NCBI GenBank assembly: GCA_024760905.1
Contig: CM045734.1
Location: 43,023,064 to 43,087,063 of the forward strand
Source of the DNA: Plotosus lineatus
Lineage: Eukaryota > Chordata > Actinopteri > Siluriformes > Plotosidae
Length of the DNA stretch: 64,000 nt
Reading direction: 5' to 3'
How positions within the stretch are numbered: the first letter of the stretch is position 1; each line of letters opens with the position of its first letter. The notes below the pieces were generated by a model that saw only the letters and a program-made list of their open reading frames with translations, did no database searches and was not told the DNA's origin. A program made the position numbers and the translations under genes. This document shows, piece after piece, positions 54,995-64,000 of the stretch.

Positions 54995-55155
54995 CTCCTG
55001 GTTGTGAGTATGAATGGTTGTGCAAGCATTAGTCCTGCAATGGCTGACGAGCTGCTGAGGGTGAACCCCACCATCGCCCAGAATTAGCTGAGATGGACAA
55101 CAGCCTTCATGTGATCCTAATTAGGATACAACAGCTTAGAAAATGAATGAATGTA
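54995..55155 (+). repeat. SINE tail fragment, second family
   Basis: GAGTATGAATGGTTGTGCAA, CCTGCAATGGCTGACGAGCT, CTAATTAGGATACAACAGCT, ending in (GAAT)n. Confidence 0.75.
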
Positions 55156-55254
55156 AATCTTATAAACTGTTTTTTTTTTTCTTTTATTGACAACAGATTG
55201 TAAAAAGTCAGACACTTAGATCTTTCATTTTTAATTTTAGAGTACCAACGCATT

Positions 55255-55900
55255 CTAAAAAATGGTAGGAGCAAACAAAACATTTGGGAAAGTAAGGTTT
55301 ACTAAAATGATCCAGCTGAAGGAAAATGTTGCAACTACTTTGGTTAATTGCAAACAGACGAGTAACATAATTGGGTTAAACAAAAAAGGGCATCTGGACA
55401 GAGGTTCACCAATCTGCAAACTTTGTCTACAAACCGTGGAAAATTTTCAGAATAATGTTTCTTCATGTGAGATTTGAATATCTCATTATCTATAGCACAT
55501 AGTATCATGAAATGATTGAATGCATCAGGTAGTACGGCTTTTGAAACGGCAGGATTCTTTTATTTAAATCACTGCATGGGCGCAGGAACACTTCCAAAAA
55601 TCACTGTCTGTAAGTTCGCAAAGGTGCAAGCTGTTCAACTGAGTACTGATAACAAGCCAGATGATCCCTTGCTTCAGTGTGGACCATGTGTCTTCATGTG
55701 TTTTCAAATTTCCATCTGTTTAAATACAGAACAGCTCCGCACTTTTTCCTGAGTCCATTTTAAATGAGCTTTGGTCAAAAGAAGATGGGATCTGCAGCTG
55801 ACATGGGAACCGCTTTCATAAACTGCTTCAAATGTGTGTGAAGCTATGCATGCTTAGTTTCCCTTACTGGATTAATGCTGCATATTAATAAAGTGAAAAC
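55255..55900 (+). repeat. Unclassified interspersed repeat, copy 2
   Basis: Better-preserved partner of 3335-3845: GGTTCACCAATCTGCAAACT, GGAACACTTCCAAAAATCAC and CAGATGATCCCTTGCTTCAG. Interrupted frames only, family not recognised. Confidence 0.5.
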
Positions 55901-56042
55901 AATAAAAGGTTTAATGTATTGGCAGGAAGATGTTTTATCATTTAATTTTGATTTTTATAATAAGATATTTTGACAATATGGCTAAATAACAATTGCTGTT
56001 TGTTGAATTCAACAAAGTCTTCTTTGTCTTCTACTGGTTCTG

Positions 56043-56076
<34 letters not shown>

Positions 56077-56209
56077 TAAAACAGTAAAACAAGCATTCTG
56101 TTTCCTTTATGACTCCTATCAACTTTGCCATATTTTTTTTTTCCATTTTCTCATTTACTCCGCCTAACTTTTTATTGTGCCAAAGTTTCATATAATAGAA
56201 AACTCATGT

Positions 56210-56249
<40 letters not shown>

Positions 56250-56960
56250 TTGCCCACTTTATTTTTTTGACTGGGTTCCTGCTGAAAGGAATTTGTAATA
56301 AAATGGCATTTACCTTTCATTTCATATTGAAATTTGAAAAGGATTTGTCATGAAGTTTGAAAATAGTGAAGATAAAAATATGTTATTCATCCGAATGCTG
56401 TTTTTCGAAATATTGCGGTTTTTCTGTCATCTGCCCTTTCATTCCAGAACTCTGCCCCATGTACTTCACCATTAGAAATGCACTCCATTTCCTGACATAC
56501 TACAAACACGGTGTATTCTGACTAAATTTCACACCCACAAATACACACACTCCCACTCACCTGGTTTCTTTTCACACCTGTTTCACATCCATCCGAATCA
56601 CATTCACACTATATAAGGAGTCTGTTTGCTGGAAAGTATTAGTACAGTACTGTGTTTTCTGTCAAGCTTTGGGTTCTGGTTGTTGTATTCTGTGTAAGAG
56701 GTTTCGCCTCAACATTTCTGCTATTTGGATTTGCCTCAATTTTGGCTCTCAGGAGTATAATCTGTTCTGTTTACCTGACTCTGTTTATTGGATCTGCCTC
56801 ACTCTATAATTAGTGGTTTCACCATCTGATCACTGATCCGACACAATGTTTGTTGATCACTCAACATTCTGAATGTCCTTGATTTTACCGAACAAAAAAC
56901 TTGGTATGATTAAACCCTAAACTACAATTATATAAATTATATGAATATATAAAATATAAT
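56250..56960. other. Unassigned; possible old repeat
   Basis: From 56520 a C-rich stretch with CACACTATATAAGGAG and T-rich GATCTGCCTC text looks like the 5' or promoter region of a retroelement, but neither ends nor coding parts are visible. Confidence 0.3.
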
Positions 56961-56968
56961 AAATATAT

Positions 56969-56969
<1 letters not shown>

Positions 56970-57056
<87 letters not shown>
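56970..57056. repeat. (AT)n followed by poly-T
   Basis: About 50 nt of AT and then about 36 T. Confidence 0.95.
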
Positions 57057-57061
<5 letters not shown>

Positions 57062-57383
57062 TACTCGGGCTTAATCCCCAAATTGTGTCTCAAATGTAAT
57101 GTACAAAATTATCTTATCTTGCCTGCTACTGCCAAGTATGTGCTTTGATATTCCATTCACTGCTTTGACAACTTCTCCAGCTGGGCTTGATAAATTTGCT
57201 CCTGGACAGCTCAAAATATTTTATTTCCTAATGATCATTTTGATTTTGACTGAAATGTGCCTGAAGGATAAACATGGCTGGGTGTTCTATCTTTTTGGAT
57301 CATGCTATATTTGGCATATTCCATTACTCCTGTTAAGAGTTTGGATAATCGGCTAAATTTTATGGCAGTTACTTGAGCCAGGT

Positions 57384-57668
57384 GGGCAGTGGTGGCCCGG
57401 TGGGAAGGTGCTGAATTACTGAGATCAAGGTTGGGGGTCAAGCCCCACTATCAATGGTAGTCACTGCTCTCAGCTACCTGGGTTATCATGTGTCTTTGGT
57501 GAGATGCATGTAAAAGAATCAATAATGACTTTCATCATTAGCATGTTTCTGCACTGTGGTAAACTGGCGATCTGTCCAGAGCGTACTCTGTCCTCACCCC
57601 GAATGAGCTAAAATGGGCGCCAGCCTTCCAGCAACCCTAATTAGGAGTAAACAGTTCAGAAAATGGAT
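57384..57668 (+). mobile_element. SINE (Ser-tRNA-like head), GAATG-tail type, decayed
   Basis: GGGCAGTGGTGGCCCGGTGG, GGTTGGGGGTCAAGCCCC, a shortened body, then the second tail to GAATGAATGAG. Confidence 0.8.
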
Positions 57669-57764
57669 GAATGAATGAGATGAGCCAAGTTGTTTTTATC
57701 TGGAACACCAAGATAGAGGAGTACATTTCGACGCAATGATAAAATAAGAGTTTACCAACCCAAA

Positions 57765-58166
57765 AATCCTTATAATAACAATTAAACATTAAAAAATAAC
57801 ATAAGATGTAAATAAAATATAAGTACATACACATACAGATGTTATTGCATGAGAAGAAGACTACACATATACATTTGCACGCAGAAGCATGTGCACACAC
57901 AGATGCGCACCTCAAAACAATGTAACTAGTTTTGATGGGAGATTTTGGGTTATTTTTTGGTCTGTGTTGGTTTTTTGGTTTTTTTTTTTTTGGTTTTTTT
58001 TTGCATAATTGGCCTTGTTTTTGTGGCATTTTCCTTAACTTTCCCCCTATTCTTCCTTAATTTCCTTATTTTTTTAATTCAATGAATATTTATTTATTTA
58101 TTTTTTAAAAATGCGATGCACTGAAGCCGCATGAATTGAAGCGTCAAGTAGCGAGGGATCCCTGTA
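57765..58166 (+). mobile_element. MITE, 'CAGGGATCCCTC' family, copy 6, 5' part missing
   Basis: CTTATAATAACAATTAAACA to the right end AAGTAGCGAGGGATCCCTG, with the family T-rich block. The left inverted end is absent. Confidence 0.75.
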
Positions 58167-58431
58167 CTGGGTTTCAAGACAATATTTCAATCAGCCCAAG
58201 CAGGAAGTTTCTCCCTCACAACAGGAATCTGAACTGTGTCTGAACAATTACTAGGTGCTAATATGAATTCAGTACACAACACTGTGCCTCCCCTTTAATA
58301 CATCCCATAGATATGCAAGTAAATAGTACACACACAACTCAGATATAGTATCATCATACCAGTCCTTCAAACAGGATGTTTCTAGAATTATCATTAACTT
58401 AGCACAACTTTACAAGCTTAATTTACATCAC

Positions 58432-58640
58432 TGGGTGGCATAATGGTGTAGTGCTTAACATGTTCTCCTCAAAGCAAGAAAGTCCTCATTTCAAGTCCTG
58501 GGATTTGCAAGAGCATTTGCACATTAAGCTAATTGCATGTTCTAAATTGTCCATAGATGAGAGTGTGAGTGTTGGCCCTTCAGTAGATTGGTGAGCTGTT
58601 CAGAGTCTACCTTTGCTTCACCCAGACTTAAGCACTTAAG
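58432..58640 (+). mobile_element. tRNA-derived SINE, second family, decayed
   Basis: GGTGGCATAATGGTGTAGTG head, TTCAAGTCCTGGG (box B), and GTTGGCCCTTCAGTAGATTG, then a tail remnant. The body between head and tail is deleted. Confidence 0.65.
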
Positions 58641-58734
58641 CAGAGCGCCACACTTTATCTGCAGTACTGGTGACAAAGAGAAACACAAACATTAAACACT
58701 GGAACCAGGAGCCAGAGAGAACATAAGGGAGCAG

Positions 58735-59030
58735 GGACATGATGTGAGACAATCTTCTCATGCTAAGGTGAGCATGCGGTTTGTGTTTATAGGGACTAAA
58801 TGAGAAGATTGAATTCAGGTGTGAGCTACTGCAATCAGCCCCGAGCAGCTCAGCCACACCCCCTAGCCGGAGCAGGCAGAACACAGGGAAACAGGAACGG
58901 AATTTGAGTTAATCCTCTGATGCAGAGGTGAGCATGCTTGTGTTTATTGGGAGTAGATGGGAAGAGTGAATTCAGGTGTGAGCCACCCGAGCAGCTCAGC
59001 CACGCCCCTTAGCCGCAGCGGAGAGAAAAC
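58735..59030. repeat. Tandem duplication, two units of about 150 bp
   Basis: GGTGAGCATGC, TTGTGTTTAT, GAATTCAGGTGTGAGC and CAGCTCAGCCACRCCCC occur in the same order at 58768-58865 and 58927-59012. The units differ by small indels and substitutions. Confidence 0.75.
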
Positions 59031-59159
59031 AGAGTTAGAGGCACAGATGTCAAAATCAAAGTCCCCCAAAAACACAGACCATAACAAAAAGAACATAAAA
59101 GAACATGAAGTGTAATAAATTGGATAAACAAAACAAAAAGATAAATATGCGACAGCACA

Positions 59160-59414
59160 GTACATAAAATCTCACACACAAACATTCTAAACATTAACTT
59201 AGGTACTGTACTGGAATAATAATTAAAACACACTAAAAAATGCACATTGACAACTTGTGTGCAAATGAGGAAAAAAGGGCGCATACATCATCTCAACCAA
59301 TCAGCATGAGGGAGAACAGCCACTGGCTGAATTTGAATCCCGTGACAGTTATTTGACAATCCACGAACATGCGGGTGCGCGAGTGCAAAACCGCGAATAG
59401 TCAAGGGCCTACTG
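59160..59414 (-). mobile_element. 'CAGTAGGCCCTTGAC' DNA element, copy 2, antisense
   Basis: Ends in AATAGTCAAGGGCCTACTG followed by TA. It shares the interior ACATTCTAAACATTAACTTA with copy 1 (23364). Much of the interior is deleted. Confidence 0.75.
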
Positions 59415-59485
59415 TATATAAGTATTAGACCTTCTTGCTGTAATTGTGTAAATACTAAACACTGAGTTACTGTGTCATCTTATAG

Positions 59486-59755
59486 ATTAATTCATGCTTT
59501 CCAAAGGTTGGGGGTTCGAGTCCCACTCTTCACAAGGTTGTCACTGTCCCCCCCCAGTGCAGCTAACCGGGTTATCAAAGGCGGGCCATGTCTCTCACTG
59601 TCTATGGTGTGAGGCATGTAAAAGAACCATTGCTGACTTTCGTAAAGAGTAAAAACCTCTGCCAAATCAAACATGCGAATCAGATGATTTGCGGTGGCGA
59701 CTCCCGAGTAAAAGGGGAAAAGCCGAAAGGAAGACAGACATTAATTCATGCTTTC
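59486..59755 (+). mobile_element. SINE, RTE-tail type, 5' truncated, 16-bp target duplication
   Basis: ATTAATTCATGCTTTC at 59486-59501 and 59740-59755 flanks a SINE that starts at CAAAGGTTGGGGGTTCGAG. Box A is therefore missing while box B is kept. The tail lacks the GGGTTGTGACAGG block but retains AAAAACCTCTGCCAAATC and TTTGCGGTGGCGACTCC. Confidence 0.95.
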
Positions 59756-59892
59756 AGTCTGTCTTGTGATCTTATGGTCATTGCATTATTGCCTACACAA
59801 TAAGAATGCTTGGTATGTCGGTCATTAACTGCATATTGTTATTCATCTTTACACACCAAGAAAGAAATTCAGTAGTGAATATTTAATCCAGC

Positions 59893-60228
59893 ACCACGGC
59901 GGTGTAGTGGTTAGCATGTCTGCCCCACAGCAATAAGGCCTGGGTGTTTCTGTGTGGAATTTGCATGTTGTTGTGTTTGCGTGGGTTTCCTCCAGGTACT
60001 CCGGTTTTCTCCCATAGTCCAAAACCATGCACAGTAGTAGGCTAATTGGCTGTTCCAAATCACCCGTAGCTGTGAGTGGGAGTATGAATGGTTGCGCGAG
60101 TGTTGGCCCTGCGATGGCCTGGAGAGCTGTCCATGGTGTACCCCACCCATGCCTGGAGTCGCCTGAGATGGGTGCCAGCCTCTCCATGACCATAATTAGG
60201 ACTATGTGGTTCAGAAAATGAATGAATA
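59893..60228 (+). mobile_element. tRNA-derived SINE, second family, complete
   Basis: Head GCACCACGGCGGTGTAGTGG, ACATGC-type body (AATTTGCATGTTGTTGTG, GGTACTCCGGTTTTCTCC), GTGAGTGGGAGTATGAATGG, then the shared tail CCTGCGATGGCCTGGAGAGC to CAGAAAATGAATGAAT. This copy links the second head to the GAATG-type tail. Confidence 0.9.
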
Positions 60229-60291
60229 TTTCATCCATTTTTACTGATATGTTTATTTTACTGAATGTTAAGTCTGTATTTTTATACTGAC

Positions 60292-60610
60292 AATCCATCT
60301 GAAGGTTGGGAGTTTGAGTCGCAATCTCTGTAAGGTTGTCACTGTCTCCCCCCTAGTGCAGCTAACAGGGTTATCAAAGGCCAGCAATGTCTCTCACTGT
60401 CTATTGTGAGAGGTTCATGTAAAAGAACCATTGTTGACTTTCGTAAAGAGTAGCTGCATAGCCGTCAGCGTGTTTCTGCTTCTTGATAAAAGGGTCGTGT
60501 CAGGAAGGGCATCTGACGTAAAAACCTGTGCCAAGTCAAACATGCGAAGATGATTCGCTGTGGCGATGTCTGATAAAGAGAAAAAACCAAAAGGAAAAGA
60601 AGAATCCATC
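60292..60610 (+). mobile_element. SINE, RTE-tail type, 5' truncated
   Basis: AATCCATC at 60292 and 60603 flank a SINE beginning GAAGGTTGGGAGTTTGAGTC, at nearly the same internal point as the copy at 59502. Tail GGGTCGTGTCAGGAAGGGCA and GATGATTCGCTGTGGCGAT. Confidence 0.85.
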
Positions 60611-61049
60611 ATATAGAATTATGCCCACAATATCCAATATTCAATGCTCACTTTGTAAGCTTGAAACCAGTGTGTATGTTCTGTTCACTTTCAAGATAAT
60701 ATTGGACTAGACTTTAAATATTCGTAAAGGCTAATATAAATATAATATTATTTCTTCTTAATTACATTTGATTTCTACTTAAGAACAATAAAATTTCATA
60801 AATTTGACACCCATCTGATTGTCTCAGAGGATTACATTCAGTAGTAATAGAGTGAGAAGAAGAGAAGACACGCCACAAGATTATACATTGTAAACTACAC
60901 ACAGTGTGTTCTTTGAATGTTGTTTGTTTGATTGCTTTCCATTTCTTGAACACACATATATGGAAGATCGTCAGTTTTTGGTGGAACTCCTTATTAGTAT
61001 TCAACTTAAGTTTAACTGAATAAATGTACCATATTTGATTAAGAATATG

Positions 61050-61140
61050 GGCAGCATAGTGATGTAGTGGTTAGCTAAGTCTGGAACTTAAACCCAGGAC
61101 AGTGTTGCTGTGAGACAGACACGCTGACCACTTGGCCTGA
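61050..61140. repeat. Two SINE head pieces in opposite orientation
   Basis: GGGCAGCATAGTGATGTAGT (plus sense) is followed within 30 nt by CCAGGACAGTGTTGCTGTGA and GCTGACCACTTGGCC (antisense second family). A small inverted junction of two broken copies. Confidence 0.55.
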
Positions 61141-61584
61141 TGAAGTCACCATACCAACCACATTACTAAAACTTAGCATACATCCCACTCTTCAAATCCA
61201 GACTCAAAACTCACCTGTTCAAACTTGCATACTCACTATAACCACAACTGCACTGTCCTGTAAATATTTTAACTGTATTTAATTGTCTGTTTATATCGAA
61301 TATGTTGATTTGTATTTTATTTGAATGTTTTCTACTGTTTTTATGATGTGAGGCGACCTTGAGTGCTGAGAAAGGCGCCATATAAATAAAATGTATTATT
61401 ATTATTATTATTATTATTTTATGCACTACAAATACCCTACACAGAGCTTGGATAAATACATCAGTTACTTTGTAGTGGTGTTTGTGTTTTTGTATAAAGT
61501 CTGGGGATAGCCTGGATATTATGTTTACTGATAGTGACCAAATTTGATGAAATCACATTTAATCTGTTACAAATAATGAGTTTA

Positions 61585-62493
61585 CAGTGGTACCTCACTT
61601 TACAAAAGTTTCACCAAAGAAATAATTCAGGTTACAAAACACATTTTCCTAAACGAAACAAGTTCACGTTACGAAAGCGCCATCTTAAAAATTCAAATGC
61701 GCCATTCAAACATTCAAACAATGCGCGTGTTGCTTTCCCATTGGTTGTCTCCCAACACCCCGCCCTGCTGGCCTCCCCTTGGCTAGAAGGGAGCTGAATC
61801 TCCATAATGCAGTACTGTACCCATAATGCTTTTTGTGTGCCTGCGACCCATTGTTCGATACACACGCGTGAAGGAGAGTTGTACTCTTGGTTCGTGAGTT
61901 TCGTGAGTTTTTTTGAGTGTGCTTATTTTTTGTTATTAATCATGAGCCCAAAGAAAGTGATTCCTGGTGATACTGAAAAGAAGAAGCGGGCTCCGTTATC
62001 AATAAAAGTAAAACAGGACATGATAAAAAAAATATGAAAGTGGGATGCGGTTAAGTGAAATCGCAAAGGAGTATGGCTGAAACCCCTCTGCAATCGGGAT
62101 GATATTGAAGCAGAAGGAGGCCTGAAAAGCGGAGATACACTGACGGAAGCGAGTATTTCGGAAAAAGCAACCGCCATATTTAAGGACCTCGTGAAGGAGG
62201 GTGGGGCTGAGGGTTCTTCAGACCAGCAACCCCTGGGCTTTAAAGTGTCGCATGGGTGGTTCGAGATATTTTTCAAAAGGTAAATAATTTTCTTTTACTC
62301 TTTACACATATTTCATACATATTTCATACAAAATTTGAGTACTTTTATAACTTTTAAAGGGTTTGTGGGGTAGGTTTGGGAACCTTGGAACGAATCAGGC
62401 ATTTTACATGTAAAATGCAGTTCAACTTACAAAAAATGCAGATTACGAAAAAGGCACTGGAAAGGATTCATTTTGTAAAGTGAGGTACCACTG
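61585..62493 (+). mobile_element. Tigger-like element, internally deleted
   Basis: Ends CAGTGGTACCTCACTTTACA and GTAAAGTGAGGTACCACTG, flanked by TA at 61583 and 62494. 909 bp. Contains a transposase N-terminal remnant and a right part with GAGATATTTTTCAAAAGG. Confidence 0.9.
61942..62280 (+). pseudogene. Tigger transposase N-terminal remnant
   Basis: ATG 61942 opens MSPKKVIPGDTEKKKRAPL and SIKVKQDMIKK, the basic N-terminus and first helix of a Tigger/CENP-B-type DNA-binding domain. A stop at 62035 ends it. The next bases, read in the shifted frame, continue the family pattern (GMRLSEIAKEYG) before further breaks. No catalytic domain is present. Confidence 0.8.
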
Positions 62494-62579
62494 TATTAAG
62501 ACATATTTCAACTAGATTTTCATAAATATTTCCAACTGCATGTGTCCATTTGTTTCTTTGCTTCCAACTAAAAGATATT

Positions 62580-63160
62580 TCTCTAAATAAAGTCTTTGTT
62601 CTCCTCATCTTTGTTCTTCCTGCTATTCTTTGCTTGTTCTTTCTTCCTTTTCTGTTTTATAATTTCTGAAGGCTTTGCTGCTGACAGGTTTGCTGACTCA
62701 ATATATTTCACTGTAGCTTGTACTGTCTTTTAGCCTGACCCTAGAAAAGTGGACAGAAAACAAACAGCCACAAGGTTCCTTCAGGGGCTTATGTTATGCT
62801 ACAAGCAGCCATTAAACCAAAGATTAACTGCATTTCAGGTCACGGTTCATTTTCAGTGTTGTTTAAATTTATGGTTTGTCTGTGACATTGAGTATCTTAG
62901 TTTTGTACCCTATTCCATGTGGAGGTCCAGTGAGAAAACTTGTCCCAACTGAATCAGTCCATCTTTACAGCCCTTGTTTGGACAGCTGACAAAGCACTTT
63001 TGTTAGCATAAGCAGTGATGTAGAGCGAAGCCTCTGCAAAACTTATTTGACCGAACCAACAATTCCATTTTCTTGAACTTTAATCAAGGTTTCCATTGTC
63101 AGTCCAACTCCTGAAGACCAAAGTAGTATTCTGGGTAGTTTTCCTGCAATAGTATGAACA
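62580..63160. other. Repeat-free block, possible conserved non-coding DNA
   Basis: No transposon sequence or microsatellite. It contains TTAAACCAAAGATTAACTGC and GGACAGCTGACAAAGCACTT. No coding pattern. Confidence 0.25.
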
Positions 63161-63211
63161 AGAGTTTTTTTACATTCATTTATGTACATGACTTGGTAAT
63201 TTATTTATTTA

Positions 63212-63245
<34 letters not shown>

Positions 63246-63423
63246 AAACCACTTCCCATTTATTATGGAACCACTTACTGTGGTCTGATTTTTTTTTTTT
63301 TTTTTGTATCATAATGAAAATTTGATTAGAAAATAAGTAATGCATTATTGGAGAATTCAATTAATTTTGTGTGCCTCTTACGTTTTACTGTGAAATGTAT
63401 GAGGACACCAGAACAGCTATGCA

Positions 63424-63797
63424 CATACGTGAATGCTCAGTTCATCAGTTCATTTTCTGTAACCGCTTCATCCTAATTAGGGTCGCGGGGAGGCTGGTGC
63501 CCATCTCAGCCAACTCAGGGCGAGGGCAGAGTACACCCTGGACAGCTCGCCAGGCCATCGCAGGGCGGAAACACGCTGATGGCTTTGCAGCCTACTTTTG
63601 TCGAAAGTCAGCAATGGTTATTTTACATGCCTCTCACCATAGACAGTGAAAGACATGACCGGCCTTTGATAACCCAGTTAGCTGCACTGGGAGGACAGTG
63701 ACAACCTTGTGGAGAGTGGGACTCGAACCCCCAACCTTTGGATCAGCGATCCGGCGCCTTATACCACTAGACCACCACTGCCCTATATGTGAATGCT
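63424..63797 (-). mobile_element. SINE (Ser-tRNA-like head), GAATG-tail type, antisense
   Basis: Antisense tail CAGTTCATTTTCTGTAACCG to CTCGCCAGGCCATCGCAGGG, body AACCCAGTTAGCTGCACTGG, box B complement GGACTCGAACCCC, head CCACTAGACCACCACTGCCC. Flanked by ATACGTGAATGCT (63426) and ATATGTGAATGCT (63785), a target duplication with one mismatch. Confidence 0.92.
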
Positions 63798-64000
63798 GTA
63801 TCATTTATTTATTTATTTATTTAATATCATCTGCTCTTCTAGAAAGATATTATACTTCAATTTGAAGTCGCGTGGTGGACACAAGAGCCTCAGTGAGGTC
63901 CAGGACTAATTGTAAGTAAAGGGTGCTGTGGTGCAACTAGCACACCTCAGTTCATCTCAAAGGTGTTTAACAGAGTTCATGTACTGTTTGAATGCATGAA

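Noticed and set aside
51840..64000. Neighbouring VCAN or EDIL3 exons
   Set aside because: These genes flank HAPLN1 in mammals, but I found no EGF, lectin, discoidin or link-module exon elsewhere in the window.

Overview
This is vertebrate nuclear DNA, most likely from a ray-finned fish. It is AT-rich, full of dinucleotide microsatellites, and packed with repeat families typical of fish: Tc1/mariner, pogo/Tigger-like and hAT DNA elements, Rex3-, Rex1- and L2-like LINEs, another RTE-type LINE, and tRNA-derived SINEs. No bacterial, organellar or viral gene set is present. I cannot name the species.

One host gene is recognisable, a hyaluronan and proteoglycan link protein gene closest to HAPLN1 (cartilage link protein), on the + strand. 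Its four coding exons are 43200-43263 (signal peptide), 48006-48341 (Ig V domain), 48583-48882 (link module 1) and 51556-51839 (link module 2 and stop). All three introns are phase 1 with GT/AG ends, and the joined frame is 984 nt (327 residues plus stop). The secreted product would clamp aggrecan/versican-type proteoglycans to hyaluronan in the extracellular matrix. Upstream (42.9-43.2 kb) lie TATA-like and SOX-like motifs and a possible 5'UTR splice acceptor; three poly(A) signal candidates lie downstream at 52.15-52.97 kb.

Layout. 0-16 kb: a Tc1 element, a deleted RTE-type LINE, an antisense Rex3-like LINE, SINEs and MITEs. 16-18.8 kb: pogo-like MITEs and a foldback hairpin. 18.9-23.3 kb: a three-level nest (L2-like LINE inside another LINE inside a Tigger-like element). 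24-25.4 kb: an RTE-type LINE fragment with a 438-codon open reverse transcriptase frame. 26-33.8 kb: two Tc1-like elements, a Rex1-like LINE end and a twin of the 16.5 kb MITE. 34-36 kb: mostly repeat-poor. 37.7-41.3 kb: a second large RTE-type copy, SINEs and a hAT element. 43-52 kb: the hapln1 gene, with MITEs, LINE ends and SINEs in its introns. 52-64 kb: 3' flank with many SINEs and one more Tigger-like element.

The most interesting structure is the SINE system. A tRNA-Ser(GCU)-like head and a shared body carry one of two tails. One tail combines pieces resembling both the 5' leader and the 3' end of the local RTE-type LINE. The other is an unrelated tail that is also used by a second SINE family with a different tRNA-like head. 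Several copies have clear target-site duplications.
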